From: Phoenix dactylifera
Lineage: Eukaryota > Streptophyta > Magnoliopsida > Arecales > Arecaceae
DNA length: 64,000 nucleotides
Direction: 5' to 3'
Assembly (NCBI RefSeq): GCF_009389715.1
Contig: NW_024067986.1
Span: 248,001 to 312,000 of the forward strand
In this document: positions 20,694-30,985 of the stretch, piece by piece
How the letters are laid out: every line of letters begins with the position of its first letter
Position numbering within the stretch: position 1 is the stretch's first letter
Position numbers and translations under genes: made by a program
The notes under the pieces: model-generated
Database searches by the model: none
Seen by the model: the letters and a program-made list of their open reading frames with translations, nothing else
Told to the model about the DNA's origin: nothing

Positions 20694-21448
20694 CTACTTT
20701 TTTAGACCCTGTATGGTAGTGCACAAGTGAGCACTAGAACCAGAATCTATAACCCAACTGGAAGTATAAGAAACCGTTAGATTAGTTTCAATAATAAGCA
20801 TATCTGACATACCTTTAAAAGGCGTGTCACCCTTCTTGCTCTTTATACCCCCCATGTAGATTGGACAATTCCTCTTCCAATGGCCGTCTTCGTTGCAATG
20901 GAAACACTTTTCCTTGTCTACGGCCTTTTTCTTTGGAACATCCTTCTTTGGCTTCTTCTCGGTCTTCTGCTTCTTTGCAGACTCTTCTTCTTCCAAGTAG
21001 ACTTTCTCTTGGAAGTAGAAGTCAACTCGGTAGCGAGAACTGTGCCCCTTGAACTCTTCAAGTCTTCCTCAGTTGTTACTAAAATATTTAACAATTCAAG
21101 TTTGGTGCATTCAATCTTGTTCATGTGGTAGTTTACAATAAACTGTCCATATGAAGAAGGAAGGAATTGCAGGATCAAATCAGTTTGCAATTCATTATGC
21201 ATGTTCATGCCAAGCTTCTCAAGCTCCTCCAAGTCCTTTATCATGGTCAGACCATGATCATGGACAGATTACCCTTCGCGCATTTTGGCCTTGAAGAGCC
21301 TCTTGGACACTTCAAACCGAGCTATGCAACTTTGTTCACTATACAACTCTTGCAGGTGATTCAATATGTCCCTGGCAGTCCTTATGTTCTTATGTTGGCA
21401 TTGTAGTTCATTGGACATGGATGCCAAAATATAACACCTAACTTTATT
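20694..21448 (-). pseudogene. copia gag C-half, zinc knuckle and start of protease
   Basis: Minus-strand pieces at 20918-21244 carry the gag core (ELEKLGMNMHNELQTDLIL, SSYGQFIVNYHMNK). A frameshift leads to 20694-20996 with a lysine-rich run, a CCHC knuckle (CFHCNEDGHWKRNCP) and the protease motif WVIDSGSSAHLC. Gag packages element RNA into virus-like particles, and the DSGSS motif is the catalytic Asp loop of the aspartic protease. The N-terminal gag codons are 6 kb away (27574-27766), beyond the inserted gypsy element. Confidence 0.85.
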
Positions 21449-21519
21449 GTCATTGTTACGGGGGAACTAAGCCGCCATGCTCCACGTGACCGGCACGCGC
21501 GCCCATGAAGACTACGGCT

Positions 21520-21840
21520 GTCCTTTGATCCAGCAATCCGACCCCGAGTCGGACATCTTTGGCTCCACAGCCCGACCTCGAGTCGGCTGTCCTTTGATCC
21601 AGCAATCCGACCCCGAGTCGGACATCTTCGGCTCCACAGCCCGACCTCGAGTCGGCTGCCCTTCGATCCAGCAGTCCGGCCCCGAGTCGGACATCTTCGG
21701 CTTCGCAGCCCGACCCCGAGTCGGTTGCCCCTTAATCTAGCAATCCGACCCCAAGTCGGGTATCCTCAGCACCGCAGCCCGACCCCGAGTCGGCTGCCCC
21801 CTGATCCAGCACTCCAACCCCGAGTCGGAGATCTCTTGAT
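21520..21840. repeat. 69-bp tandem repeats with CCGAC...GTCGG inverted motifs in the LTR
   Basis: About four and a half units start near 21521, 21590, 21659, 21729 and 21798. Each holds two half-units with a CCGACC(C/T)CGAGTCGG-type inverted motif. The same array is present in the 3' LTR at 26750-27070. It lies in U3, upstream of the TATA box. Confidence 0.85.
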
Positions 21841-22075
21841 AACGACAGGCTGCTTCCCAGAGGCACGCCGAGGCCTCCTGCTCCACTACTCCCTGCAACG
21901 GCTGTATCCGATGCTGTTCCACGATCTCCTGTATCAGCCGTACAAAGCGGAACTCCACTACGCCCTGTCATGGCCGTACCCAGCGCTGCTCCACGACGCC
22001 TTGTAACGACCATGTCAGTGGCCACTCCATCGCGCCCCACGATGACAAACCCCCCTGAGAGACCCCCCAGCCAGG

Positions 22076-22082
22076 TATATAT
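22076..22082 (+). promoter_or_regulatory. TATA box of the GAG-only element
   Basis: TATATAT follows a GC-rich U3. The matching box in the 3' LTR is at 27307-27313. Confidence 0.55.
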
Positions 22083-22338
22083 GCGGCTGGGGGGAGAAGG
22101 GGGGGTAAGCAATATCTTCCAGAGCACTCTCTTGCTTGCTATTATCATCTCTCCTCCTCCTCCAATCTCCTCTGACTTGATCGTCGGAGGGCCCCCGCTA
22201 CCCCAGTGGTGGTGCGAGGCTTGCTTGCAGGTTTTCCGGTGGAAGGTGGAGCACAATCAACATCAACCAAGGCAGCTCAGACGGAATCCCGTTCACACCG
22301 CTGTGCCAATCGTTCTCGGTTTGGACCACCAGCAACAG

Positions 22339-22358
22339 TTGGCGCTAGAGGAAGGGCC
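22339..22358 (+). other. Primer-binding site of the GAG-only element
   Basis: TTGGCGCTAGAGGAAGGGCC begins one base after the LTR end, as expected for a tRNA primer site. The Tat relic at 27936-30666 has a similar but diverged site. Confidence 0.7.
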
Positions 22359-22377
22359 TGATCTCAGAGCGATCGTA

Positions 22378-24191
22378 ATGGCACGGCGAGGTGGTCGTGG
22401 AGCTTCCAATGCCTCCGGTCGCGGGGCCTCTCGCGCCTCCGGCCGGGAGGCCGCTGCGTCTCCAACACATTCTCAGCAACACTCCACCATTCCACCCCCC
22501 ATTCAGATGGTCGAAGCCGCTCAGTTCGACCAGTTAGCCCAGCAGGTTCGCACCCTCGCGGAGGCAGTGCAGAACCTGCAGGGTGTGATGTCTCGAGCGC
22601 CACAGCGGGCCCAGGAGCCGCTGCCCCCGAGCGCTCACCTGTCTTCCTCAACCCGCGCTCCTTCCTCTCCCATGGGGAGGAGCGCCGGCGTGAGGAAGGT
22701 TCTCGAGCACGGTCCATTCTGCCAGGACCTTCTCATCGAAGCTGCGCGGGGTACGAGAGGCGGACCCGGGCGCGTTCTCCGACCCCCCAGTCCTCGAGGG
22801 GCCCGCACTCCAGTCGGTCCCCCTCGCGCCGCTCCTTGTCTCCCACCCACCGGTCGCGCTCCCTGGACCGGCGGGTGGACGATCTCCACAGACAACTCCA
22901 GGTCCTGAAGGGCCACTCCAAAGATCTCTTCGCCGACTTGGAGATCTCCTCCCAACCGGCGCTTGCCTCGAGGATCCTGCGGACCCCAAATCTGCCGGGA
23001 TTCAAAATGCCGGCGATCGAGCCCTATGACGGGGCGGCGGACCCGCGGGATCACATGGAGAGTTTCAGGACTCTTATGCTCCTCCATGGAGCATCAGATC
23101 CCCTCCTCTGCAAGGCCTTCCCGGCGACCCTCCGTGGCCCAGCCAGGGCGTGGTTCGCCGGCCTGGAGGCTGACTCTATCCAGTCCTTTGACCAGTTCAC
23201 TCGCCTCTTCATCAGCCATTTCGCCGTCAGTAGCCGGCGGCGATTGGTTTCCGACTCCCTCTTTGATGTCCGGCAAAACGAGGGAGAAAGCCTGCGGGAT
23301 TACCTTACCCGCTTCAACAAGGCTACATTGGAGGTCCGGAACCTGAGCCAGGAGGTGGCTCTCTCAGCCCTGAAGCGTGGCTTCCGGAAGGGCAGACTCA
23401 CCTTCTCCCTGGACAAACGCCCGCCGCGGAGTTTTCCGGAGCTGTTGTCCCGGGCGAACCAGTATGCGGACGCCGAGGAGGCGGCCGCCCACCGGAGAAA
23501 GGAGGCCGCCGAGATCCCTCCAAAGCTCGGGAAGAAAAGGCGAAAAGAGGCACGCCAGGGGAGGAGCCCGACGCCTCAGCGTCGGCGCAGAAGCCTGTCG
23601 CCGGCGAGGAACCACGGCGCCCTACGCCCTCGTTCTCCGCCCCGACGTTTCAACCGGTACACTCCTCTCCTGACTCCCCGGGCCCAGATCCTCATGGAAA
23701 TCAAGGGGCGGGAGGACCTCCCGATCCCGAGACAGATGAAGAAGATCCCTGGGAGGAGGCCCGCTCGGGCGTACTGTGAGTACCACCGGGACCACGGCCA
23801 CGACACCGAAGACTGCTTCCAGCTTCGGGACGAGATCGAGGCTCTCATCCGCCGAGGGCGTCTTGGTCGATATGTGAACGACCGACGTCCCCCCGCAGAC
23901 TCGCGTCCGGCCGACCCGGCCCCTCCGGAGCCTCGGGAGCAGAATCGATCCGTCGCGGGCGTGATCCATACTATCACTGGGGGCTGCCCCCGGCCCGAGA
24001 GGAATGCGGGGGGCTCGACTGAAGCATCAAGGGCAGCCGTCGCAAAGAGGCAGAGGGAACTAAGCGTCATTCTCCTTAATCGCATTCTTTGTGCAGGACA
24101 CTCCGGGTGGCACGTACCCCTAGGTCCACATATCTCCGCTCGCGCCCAGGTCGCATCCGCCTCGAAGAACGCGCGCATCGCGGCCGCTTAA
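22378..24191 (+). pseudogene. gag of the Tat-like element, one frameshift
   Basis: The likely start is ATG 22378 (MARRGGRGASN), 40 bp after the LTR, giving about 604 codons in all. The first 80 codons are in one frame, then a single indel around 22620-22632 moves the rest into the frame that stays open to the stop at 24191. The second part has an Arg/Ser-rich segment (about 22670-22870). It is followed by the capsid-like core (AIEPYDGAADPRDHMESF, FPATLRGPARAWFAGL, YLTRFNKATLEVRN, ALKRGFRKGRL) and a basic region. A zinc-knuckle-like motif (CEYHRDHGHDTEDCFQLRDE) sits near 23770-23830. Gag forms the particle that packages element RNA. The C-terminus (VIHTITGGCPRP) is where related elements pass into protease, but here the frame ends and the repeat arrays begin. 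Confidence 0.88.
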
Positions 24192-24358
24192 CTGACACTC
24201 CTTGCAAGCAGCAACTGGCGATCCGATTTCCCAGGTAACGCATCAATTAGCGTTTAATGCCCTTCTGGTGTTCCCCAGGCAACGCTTGGAGAAGAGGAGA
24301 AACACGATCGCAGCTGGCCACGGAGAAACTCCGTCGGGCTGCAAGCGACAGGCGCATG

Positions 24359-25852
24359 GCCAACGAGCGGAATTTCCCGAGGCACGGCCCTCGGATGCCA
24401 GGCTAACCCGATGATCATCCCGGGAGCAGACTAGCCTGAAGCCCCGACCGGTCGCCTTGGCTTGCGCCAGCCTTGGCCGACCAACGAGCGGAATCTCCCG
24501 AGGCTCGGCCCTCGGATGCCAGGCTAACCCGATGATCATCCCGGGAGCAGACTAGCCTGAAGCCCCGACCGGTCGCCTTGGCTTGCGCCAGCCTTGGCCG
24601 ACCAACGAGCGGAATCTCCCGAGGCTCGGCCCTCGGATGCCAGGCTAACCCGATGATCATCCCGGGAGCAGACTAGCCTGAAGCCCCGACCGGTCGTCTT
24701 GGCTTGCGCCAGCCTTGGCCGACCAACGAGCGGAATCTCCCGAGGCTCGGCCCTCGGATGCCAGGCTAACCCGATGATCATCCCGGGAGCAGACTAGCCT
24801 GAAGCCCCGACCGGTCGCCTTGGCTTGCGCCAGCCTTGGCCGACCAACGAGCGGAATCTCCCGAGGCTCGGCCCTCGGATGCCAGGCTAACCCGATGACC
24901 ATCCCAGGAGCAGACTAGCCTGAAGCCCCGACCGGTCGCCTTGGCTTGCGCCAGCCTTGGCCGACCAACGAGCGGAATCTCCCGAGGCTCGGCCCTCGGA
25001 TGCCAGGCTAACCCGATGATCATCCCGGGAGCAGACTAGCCTGAAGCCCCGACCGGTCGCCTTGGCTTGCGCCAGCCTTGGCCGACCAACGAGCGGAATC
25101 TCCCGAGGCTCGGCCCTCGGATGCCAGGCTAACCCGATGATCATCCCAGGAGCAGACTAGCCTGAAGCCCCGACCGGTCGCCTTGGCTTGCGCCAGCCTT
25201 GGCCGACCAACGAGCGGAATCTCCCGAGGCTCGGCCCTCGGATGCCAGGCTAACCCGATGATCATCCCGGGAGCAGACTAGCCTGAAGCCCCGACCGGTC
25301 GTCTTGGCTTGCGCCAGCCTTGGCCGACCAACGAGCGGAATCTCCCGAGGCTCGGCCCTCGGATGCCAGGCTAACCCGATGATCATCCCGGGAGCAGACT
25401 AGCCTGAAGCCCCGACCGGTCGCCTTGGCTTGCGCCAGCCTTGGCCGACCAACGAGCGGAATCTCCCGAGGCTCGGCCCTCGGATGCCAGGCTAACCCGA
25501 TGACCATCCCAGGAGCAGACTAGCCTGAAGCCCCGACCGGTCGCCTTGGCTTGCGCCAGCCTTGGCCGACCAACGAGCGGAATCTCCCGAGGCTCGGCCC
25601 TCGGATGCCAGGCTAACCCGATGATCATCCCGGGAGCAGACTAGCCTGAAGCCCCGACCGGTCGCCTTGGCTTGCGCCAGCCTTGGCCGACCAACGAGCG
25701 GAATCTCCCGAGGCTCGGCCCTCGGATGCCAGGCTAACCCGATGATCATCCCAGGAGCAGACTAGCCTGAAGCCCCGACCGGTCGCCTTGGCTTGCGCCA
25801 GCCTTGGCCGACCAACGAGCGGAATCTCCCGAGGCTCGGCCCTCGGATGCCT
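24359..25852. repeat. 121-bp tandem array, about 12 copies, with a 605-bp higher-order duplication
   Basis: Units start at 24411 and then every 121 bp to 25742. A divergent partial unit begins at about 24359. Rare variants (GTCGTC in place of GTCGCC, CCCAGG in place of CCCGGG, GACC in place of GATC) recur in the same order in units 3-7 and 8-12. The last five units are therefore a block duplicate of the previous five. The array occupies the place of pol. Confidence 0.95.
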
Positions 25853-26330
25853 GGCTTAGTGCCGGAAGAATTTCCTGAGGCCTAACCCTCGGATGCCTGG
25901 CTTAGTGCCGGAAGAATTTCCTGAGGCCTAACCCTCGGATGCCTGGCTTAGTGCCGGAAGAATTTCCTGAGGCCTAACCCTCGGATGCCTGGCTTAGCGC
26001 CGGAAGAATTTCCTGAGGCCTAACCCTCGGATGCCTGGCTTAGCGCCGGAAGAATTTCCTGAGGCCTAACCCTCGGATGCCTGGCTTAGCGCCGGAAGAA
26101 TTTCCTGAGGCCCGACCCTCGGATGCCTGGCTTAGTGCCGGAAGAATTTCCTGAGGCCTAACCCTCGGATGCCTGGCTTAGTGCCGGAAGAATTTCCTGA
26201 GGCCTAACCCTCGGATGCCTGGCTTAGCGCCGGAAGAATTTCCTGAGGCCTAACCCTCGGACGCCTGGCTTAGTGCCGGAAGAATTTCCTGAGGCCTAAC
26301 CCTCGGATGCCTGGCTTAGGGCCGGAAGAA
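25845..26330. repeat. 46-bp tandem array, about 10.5 copies
   Basis: GGATGCCTGG words start at 25845 and recur every 46 bp to 26305 (25891, 25937, 25983 and so on). The unit shares CCCTCGGATGCC and flanking words with part of the 121-bp unit, suggesting it was derived from it. Confidence 0.93.
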
Positions 26331-26670
26331 CTTCGAGAGTCAGGAGTCGGCAAGACGCTGCCAAGAGTTAAAAAGAAAAAAAGAGGAAGACGGACAGGGG
26401 AGGGCCCCCGGTTAAATAGGCGGAAAGGCGGGTGATGCCTCGATGACGCCAGAGGACGCCTGGCCGCCGAAGGGTCGCTCGCGCCCCAAAGGCGAATCGA
26501 CACCATTAAGGAAGGATGTCCGCCGAAATCCTCAGACTGCCAGGTCAGCAACAACCGCCATACGCCATAAAGAAGGCGGGGAGCTCGAAGCGCGCGCGCC
26601 TCTCCGAGGGATGGCGGCAATCTCGAAGCATCACTCCCTTCACCCGTTCCCCTTCTGGTTCCAGGCTCGG

Positions 26671-26682
26671 AAGTGGGGGGCT
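26671..26682 (+). other. Polypurine tract of the GAG-only element
   Basis: AAGTGGGGGGCT lies immediately before the 3' LTR (26685). Confidence 0.7.
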
Positions 26683-26684
26683 AC

Positions 26685-27568
26685 TGTTACGGGGGAACTA
26701 AGCCGCCATGCTCCACGTGACCGGCACGCGCGCCCATGAAGACTACGGCTGTCCTTTGATCCAGCAATCCGACCCCGAGTCGGACATCTTCGGCTCCACA
26801 GCCCGACCTCGAGTCGGCTGTCCTTTGATCCAGCAATCCGACCCCGAGTCGGACATCTTCGGCTCCACAGCCCGACCTCGAGTCGGCTGCCCTTCGATCC
26901 AGCAGTCCGGCCCCGAGTCGGACATCTTCGGCTTCGCAGCCCGACCCCGAGTCGGTTGCCCCTTAATCTAGCAATCCGACCCCAAGTCGGGTATCCTCAG
27001 CACCGCAGCCCGACCCCGAGTCGGCTGCCCCCTGATCCAGCACTCCAACCCCGAGTCGGAGATCTCTTGATAACGACAGGCTGCTTCCCAGAGGCACGCC
27101 GAGGTCTCCTGCTCCACTACTCCCTGCAACGGCTGTATCCGATGCTGTTCCACGATCTCCTGTATCAGCCGTACAAAGCGGAACTCCACTACGCCCTGTC
27201 ATGGCCGTACCCAGCGCTGCTCCACGACGCCCTGTAACGGCCATGTCAGTGGCCACTCCATCGCGCCCCACGATGACAAACCCCCCTGAGAGACCCCCCA
27301 GCCAGGTATATATGCGGCTGGGGGGAGAAGGGGGGGTAAGCAATATCTTCCAGAGCACTCTCTTGCTTGCTATTATCATCTCTCCTCCTCCTCCAATCTC
27401 CTCTGACTTGATCGTCGGAGGGCCCCCGCTACCCCAGTGGTGGTGCGAGGCTTGCTTGCAGGTTTCCCGGTGGAAGGTGGAGCACAATCAACATCAACCA
27501 AGGCAGCTCAGACGGAATCCCGTTCACACCGCTGTGCCAATCGTTCTCGGTTTGGACCACCAGCAACA
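26685..27568 (+). repeat. 3' LTR of the GAG-only element
   Basis: It has the same length as the 5' LTR (884 bp) and about 99.4% identity. It follows a G-rich polypurine tract and is followed by the GTCAT target duplicate. Confidence 0.95.
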
Positions 27569-27573
27569 GTCAT

Positions 27574-27766
27574 CATCCATCCACCTAGCATGTGTCTCAT
27601 GCTGCTCAGCATTCGGACGATTTGGTAACACTGAGACATCATGGTCCAGTACATGCCCTAATTTCTCACAACTTAAAATAATTTTCAAGTTGCGGAGCCA
27701 ATCTTTATAAGGTCCGGTCAATCGGTTGTTCTCAAGGATGCGAGTCAAGGAATTAGAGACTGACAT
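27574..27766 (-). pseudogene. copia gag N-terminus, separated from its C-half by an insertion
   Basis: From the ATG at 27766 the minus strand encodes about 64 residues of copia gag, including RLTGPYKDWLRNLKIILS. This is homologous to LTGPNFNNWLKKLKIVLE in the gag at 58445. The frame reaches the insertion site at 27573 and continues beyond 21453 in the other part of this element. Some 170 bp of leader remain upstream of the ATG before the sequence turns into gypsy RT. Confidence 0.85.
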
Positions 27767-27939
27767 TTTATTTGCAGAGAGTAAAGATTCTAGTTAGATT
27801 TTTGTACTTGAATTTAAATTTCTATTTGTTTTAGGAATCTTTTAAAACAAACATCTTCTACTATTTCCTCGGATCTCCTACACTCTTCTAGTAGAGAAAC
27901 GAAAACCTGCGACTCTAGGTTTTAAGTGGGGTGCTACGG

Positions 27940-28369
27940 TCCCATCTAGATTTGATTATAGCCCGAGAAATCATCCATAAAGCTGAGGAGTTGATGGTCT
28001 GAGGTGGCATCGACCAGTTGGTCAATTTTTGGTATAGAAAAATTATCCTTCGAGTAGGCTTTGTTGAGGTAGGTGAAGTCAGACGAACATTCACCACATC
28101 CTGTTCGGCTTCTTGACTAGCACGACATTGGCCAAGCAGTAGGGATAGTCTACCTCCCGAATGAAATCGGGGTGGAGAAGCTTGTTTACCTCCTCCTCAA
28201 TCATCCTCTGCCTTTTTGGGGTGAAGCTCATTTTCTTTTGCCGAATCGGTCGGTGAGTAGGGTCCACACTTAGCTTGTGGGTGATAACCTCCGAGTCTAT
28301 ACCTGATATATTAGATGCTGACCAGGCAAAGACATTAGCATTACCATGGAGGAATTCTAGGAGATGCAC
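27940..28369 (-). pseudogene. gypsy reverse transcriptase N-terminal fragment
   Basis: The minus strand encodes the conserved start of a Tat-type RT. Features are HGNANVFAWSASNISGID, HKLSVDPTHRPIRQKK, MIEEEVNKLLHPDFIREVDY and VVLVKKPN (28091-28369). After a frame change comes the FMDDFSGYNQI segment near 27960-27990, which in active elements reads FMDAFSGYNQI and precedes the catalytic loop. The RT active-site box itself is beyond the break at 27936. Frameshifts mean no functional product. Confidence 0.82.
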
Positions 28370-29836
28370 TCAGATGACGCCATCAAGATGGGCTCCAATT
28401 TGTACTATTTTGTCTGGCACCACCACATCAAGAGGCACAGAACAAAGGTCTTCGAATGGCTCCCTACGCTGTTGCCCTTGGCTATCTCAAGAATTTATGC
28501 TTTCAACGAGAAGCATCTCCTTCGGCTTCTTTTCCTTGAGCGTATCCAGATAGCATCTTCGAGCAAGTGCTTGGTCACCTCAGGCCTATCTTACACCACT
28601 TCTAATTGAGAACTTCATCAGTATGTGGTAGGTAGAGACCACAGCACGCAAGACGTTTAAGCCTAGCCATCCCAAAATGGCATTGTAGGCTGATGGGACT
28701 TTAACGACCAAAAAATCTATCATGATGTGGTTTATTATGGGGCTTGCCCTGCTATTTGATAGGGAGAGTGATGACCTCTTCCACGAGAACTAAGTCTCCA
28801 GAAAAGCCAACCAGGGGTAAGGTGATCCTCCGAAGCCTATCAACTGGTTGATTCATTCTAGAAAAGGCCTCATAAAACAAGATGTATGTCGAGCTCCATT
28901 ATTTACTTGAATTCTTTTTACATCATAATTTGCAATAGTAATGAAAATTATAATGGCATCATCATGAGAGATTTATACCCCTTCTCCATTGGCATCCAAG
29001 AAGAAAATGACTTCCTCTGCCCTCGATCTCTCCATCAACGAGCTCTCTATATAAACGGCTCATGCGTAGGCTCTTCGAACAGACGAATTAGTTTCACTAG
29101 CAGCTGTTCTGCTGGCTATGGTGCTAATGACTCCATTCATCTGTTGGTTATCGAACTTTGCCTTAGAAGAGGGTGGCTTCCGACTAAGACCTCATTCTCA
29201 TTTTTTAGTTGGAAGCAGTCCTCGGTGTCATGCCTATGGTCGCGGAGGAACCAGCAGTACCACATCACGTCCTTAGGAGCCATAGACTTCATCTTCTACG
29301 GCCACTCACATAGTTGCCGTTGCGGATTTCCATAAGAATCTGCTGGCATGGAGTGTTCAAGGGTGTATATCTCCCAAACCTCTAAGTAGGGCTTCTCGAT
29401 CGGCGGGAGGCATCTTCATCCCCTCTGGATTTCTTAGCATAGGGTGTAAAGTTGTCCTGAGCCCGCTTATTATTATTCTTTTGGCCAGGTCCGCCCCTAG
29501 CTAATTCTTGTCGTGTCGTCATGGCCTCCTCGGTGTTGATGTACTTGTCTGCCTAGGCCAATAGCTTGGCATAGTCTCTTGGGAACCTTTTTTCTGAAAA
29601 AAAAGGAACTAAGAAGTCCTCAATCCACTCCTCATGGCAGACATTACAATTGAATAATTTAGGCCCCATACTTCTAGGGTGGCTGCATTAAAGCGGCTGA
29701 TGTAATCTCATAATGAGTCATCATTTTACTACTTGATGGCGAAAAGGGTGTCTGAACTCCTCTTTGGCCTCTTGCTGTTCATGAAGTGGGCAGTGAACAT
29801 CCAATTGAACTGCTCAAATGAATGGACCGAGCCTGT
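28370..29836 (-). pseudogene. Degenerate protease and gag C-terminal region of the Tat relic
   Basis: This stretch lies between recognisable RT and gag. Minus-strand words such as VVKVPSAYNAILG-like codons near 28660-28700 fit the aspartic-protease region, and the part near 29180-29260 fits the gag knuckle (CWFLRDHRHDTEDC-like). Many stops interrupt it. The plus-strand open frame at 28886-29335 is antisense to this and is not a gene. Confidence 0.5.
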
Positions 29837-30067
29837 CTATAGCCCGGTGTACCACAACCGAGCTATCTTCTGAAGGGTAGTTGGAAAAGCTCTACACGAC
29901 ACCACATCAGAGGAATCCTGGAGTATTATGAGATCTTTGAAGCTTACTAGGTGATCTAGAGGGTCCGAGGTGCCATCACACTTCTTCAACTGCAGCATCT
30001 TGAGAAGAGGGGGAACAGGCTCTTCCATTATCTTCATCGATAATAGGGTTTCAGTGGTGAACTCCAC
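29837..30067 (-). pseudogene. gypsy gag core fragment
   Basis: An open stretch of about 76 codons holds the gag core. PLLKMLQLKKCDGTSDPLDH, SFKDLIILQ and FPTTLQKIARLWYTGL align with the AIEPYDGAADPRDH and FPATLRGPARAWFAGL blocks of the gag at 22378-24191. It is a second, older member of the same broad gag family. The upstream part (30070-30600) is frameshifted and carries no clear domain. Confidence 0.75.
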
Positions 30068-30641
30068 ATCTTGGTCTTGATTATCCTGATGTTGTCAGAG
30101 GTCTTCGAGGTGCTAGCACATCTTCTCGATCTTATGGTTGAGGTTGGCCTCTCCCTAGAAGCCCCGTTAGGTCGGTGAGAGGAGGAATGCATATTGGCCG
30201 ACTCCTCCCAAGAAGGAGAGTCGGTGGATCGAGATGGGTCCTCCTGCACATGACTCCATGGCTAGTTTTGGGGCTACGTGGAGCCATGCCAGAGCTGTAA
30301 CGACAAGAAGGCTGGTCGGGAGGCACCTTCCCCCCACTCTAAGGTGAGAAGCGTCAACTCGAGCATTCAAGGTCCTCTCGATGATCCTATTTGTGGGCCT
30401 CTTGTAGCTGTGGCCGCCGGAGGATGGTTGGCTACTGCATGTGCTGAATCACAGTAGTCGGCGCTTGGATCTATTGAAGAAGTGCTTGAAATTATTCAGA
30501 TGTCACCACCAGAACTGTCTGTGGCTCTACTGGGGGTGGGCCCTCTGCATGCTCTGTAAGAGCTGCTGGAACCCTCCAGTATGCTTGCCTGGGGATTAGA
30601 AGGTGTTAGTTGCGCCCTTTAAGACTTCATAGTGATGGGGT

Positions 30642-30666
30642 CTGGACCCATCTTCTAACACCAATC
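30642..30666 (-). other. Primer-binding site of the Tat relic
   Basis: The minus strand reads TTGGTGTTAGAAGATGGGTC here. It is similar to the GAG-only element site and directly follows an LTR end (...GACAACA). Confidence 0.55.
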
Positions 30667-30829
30667 TGTTGTCACTGAGAACTAACTAGCCCTAGGCACC
30701 GCAGCGAGAAGTGCGACGATGCTAGAGAGCTCGGTGGCCAGCTGCTCATGGTCAGAATTGGAGAAAGCTAGCGACACCAACCTATGCCATGTAAACTATT
30801 AAGATAAAGATAAAGTAACAACTACATTG

Positions 30830-30985
30830 GGCAATGATAGATCCAACTCTAGTGGCATGTCTACATGCAACAACCCATGCCATGTAGTTTGTCACCACTC
30901 TTCTCCACCACATCTAAATAGGACTCTATTAGCAGGCCCCACAATACATCCGGATGGGATGAAGGAGCACCAATAAGCCTTATGG
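30830..30985. repeat. Diverged repeat shared with 33215-33370 (first copy)
   Basis: The copies share words such as TTTGTCACCA and ATCTAAATRGRAC, and both end at GAGCACCAA. It is probably a piece of an old LTR or MITE. Confidence 0.55.

Larger units (their letters stand above)
21454..22337 (+). repeat. 5' LTR of the GAG-only element
   Basis: It starts TGTTACGGGGG and ends CAGCAACA. It differs from the 3' LTR at five positions by direct comparison (near 21560, 21874, 22002, 22009 and 22235). A TATATAT box is at 22076. Confidence 0.95.
21454..27568 (+). mobile_element. Non-autonomous Tat-like gypsy element with gag only (TR-GAG type), young
   Basis: Two 884-bp LTRs flank a primer-binding site, a gag gene, two tandem arrays in place of pol, and a polypurine tract. 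The 5-bp target duplication GTCAT is perfect. Gag similarity (a Retrotrans_gag-like core and a C-x2-H-x4-H-x4-C-like knuckle) points to the Tat branch. With no protease, integrase, RT or RNase H it would need enzymes of an autonomous partner. Its high GC content contrasts with the AT-rich surroundings. Confidence 0.92.
17986..27935 (-). mobile_element. Ty1/copia element relic (Tork/TAR-like), split by a younger gypsy insertion
   Basis: The two parts, 17986-21453 and 27569-27935, join across a 6.1 kb insertion that duplicated GTCAT (21449-21453 and 27569-27573). On the minus strand the order is gag, protease, integrase, RT and RNase H, the copia order. Stops and frameshifts break every domain. 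Neither LTR is recognisable. The 3' end stops in RNase H at the rps14 junction and the 5' end stops about 170 bp before the gag start. It is related to the plus-strand copia at 58445-62364. Confidence 0.85.
27936..30666 (-). mobile_element. Tat-type gypsy relic (gag, protease, N-terminal RT)
   Basis: On the minus strand a primer-binding site (30642-30665) is followed by gag, a protease-region remnant and the start of RT. All are frameshifted. The sequence is cut at 27936, where the copia relic begins, so the rest of RT, RNase H and integrase are missing. The LTR should start at 30667 and extend right, but its outer end cannot be found. Confidence 0.7.

Noticed and set aside
21970-22908. Long open frame starting inside the LTR
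   Set aside because: The first part is LTR sequence. The real gag start is at 22378 and the frame is left at the indel near 22625.
24243-25749. Series of overlapping 81-85 codon minus-strand open frames
   Set aside because: They repeat every 121 bp and are by-products of the tandem array. No domain and no independent start signals.
24359-26330. Regular repeats that could suggest a CRISPR array
   Set aside because: Units are contiguous direct repeats with no unique spacers, inside a plant retroelement.
28886-29335. 149-codon plus-strand open frame
   Set aside because: It is antisense to the decayed gag/protease region of the minus-strand Tat relic and has no domain.
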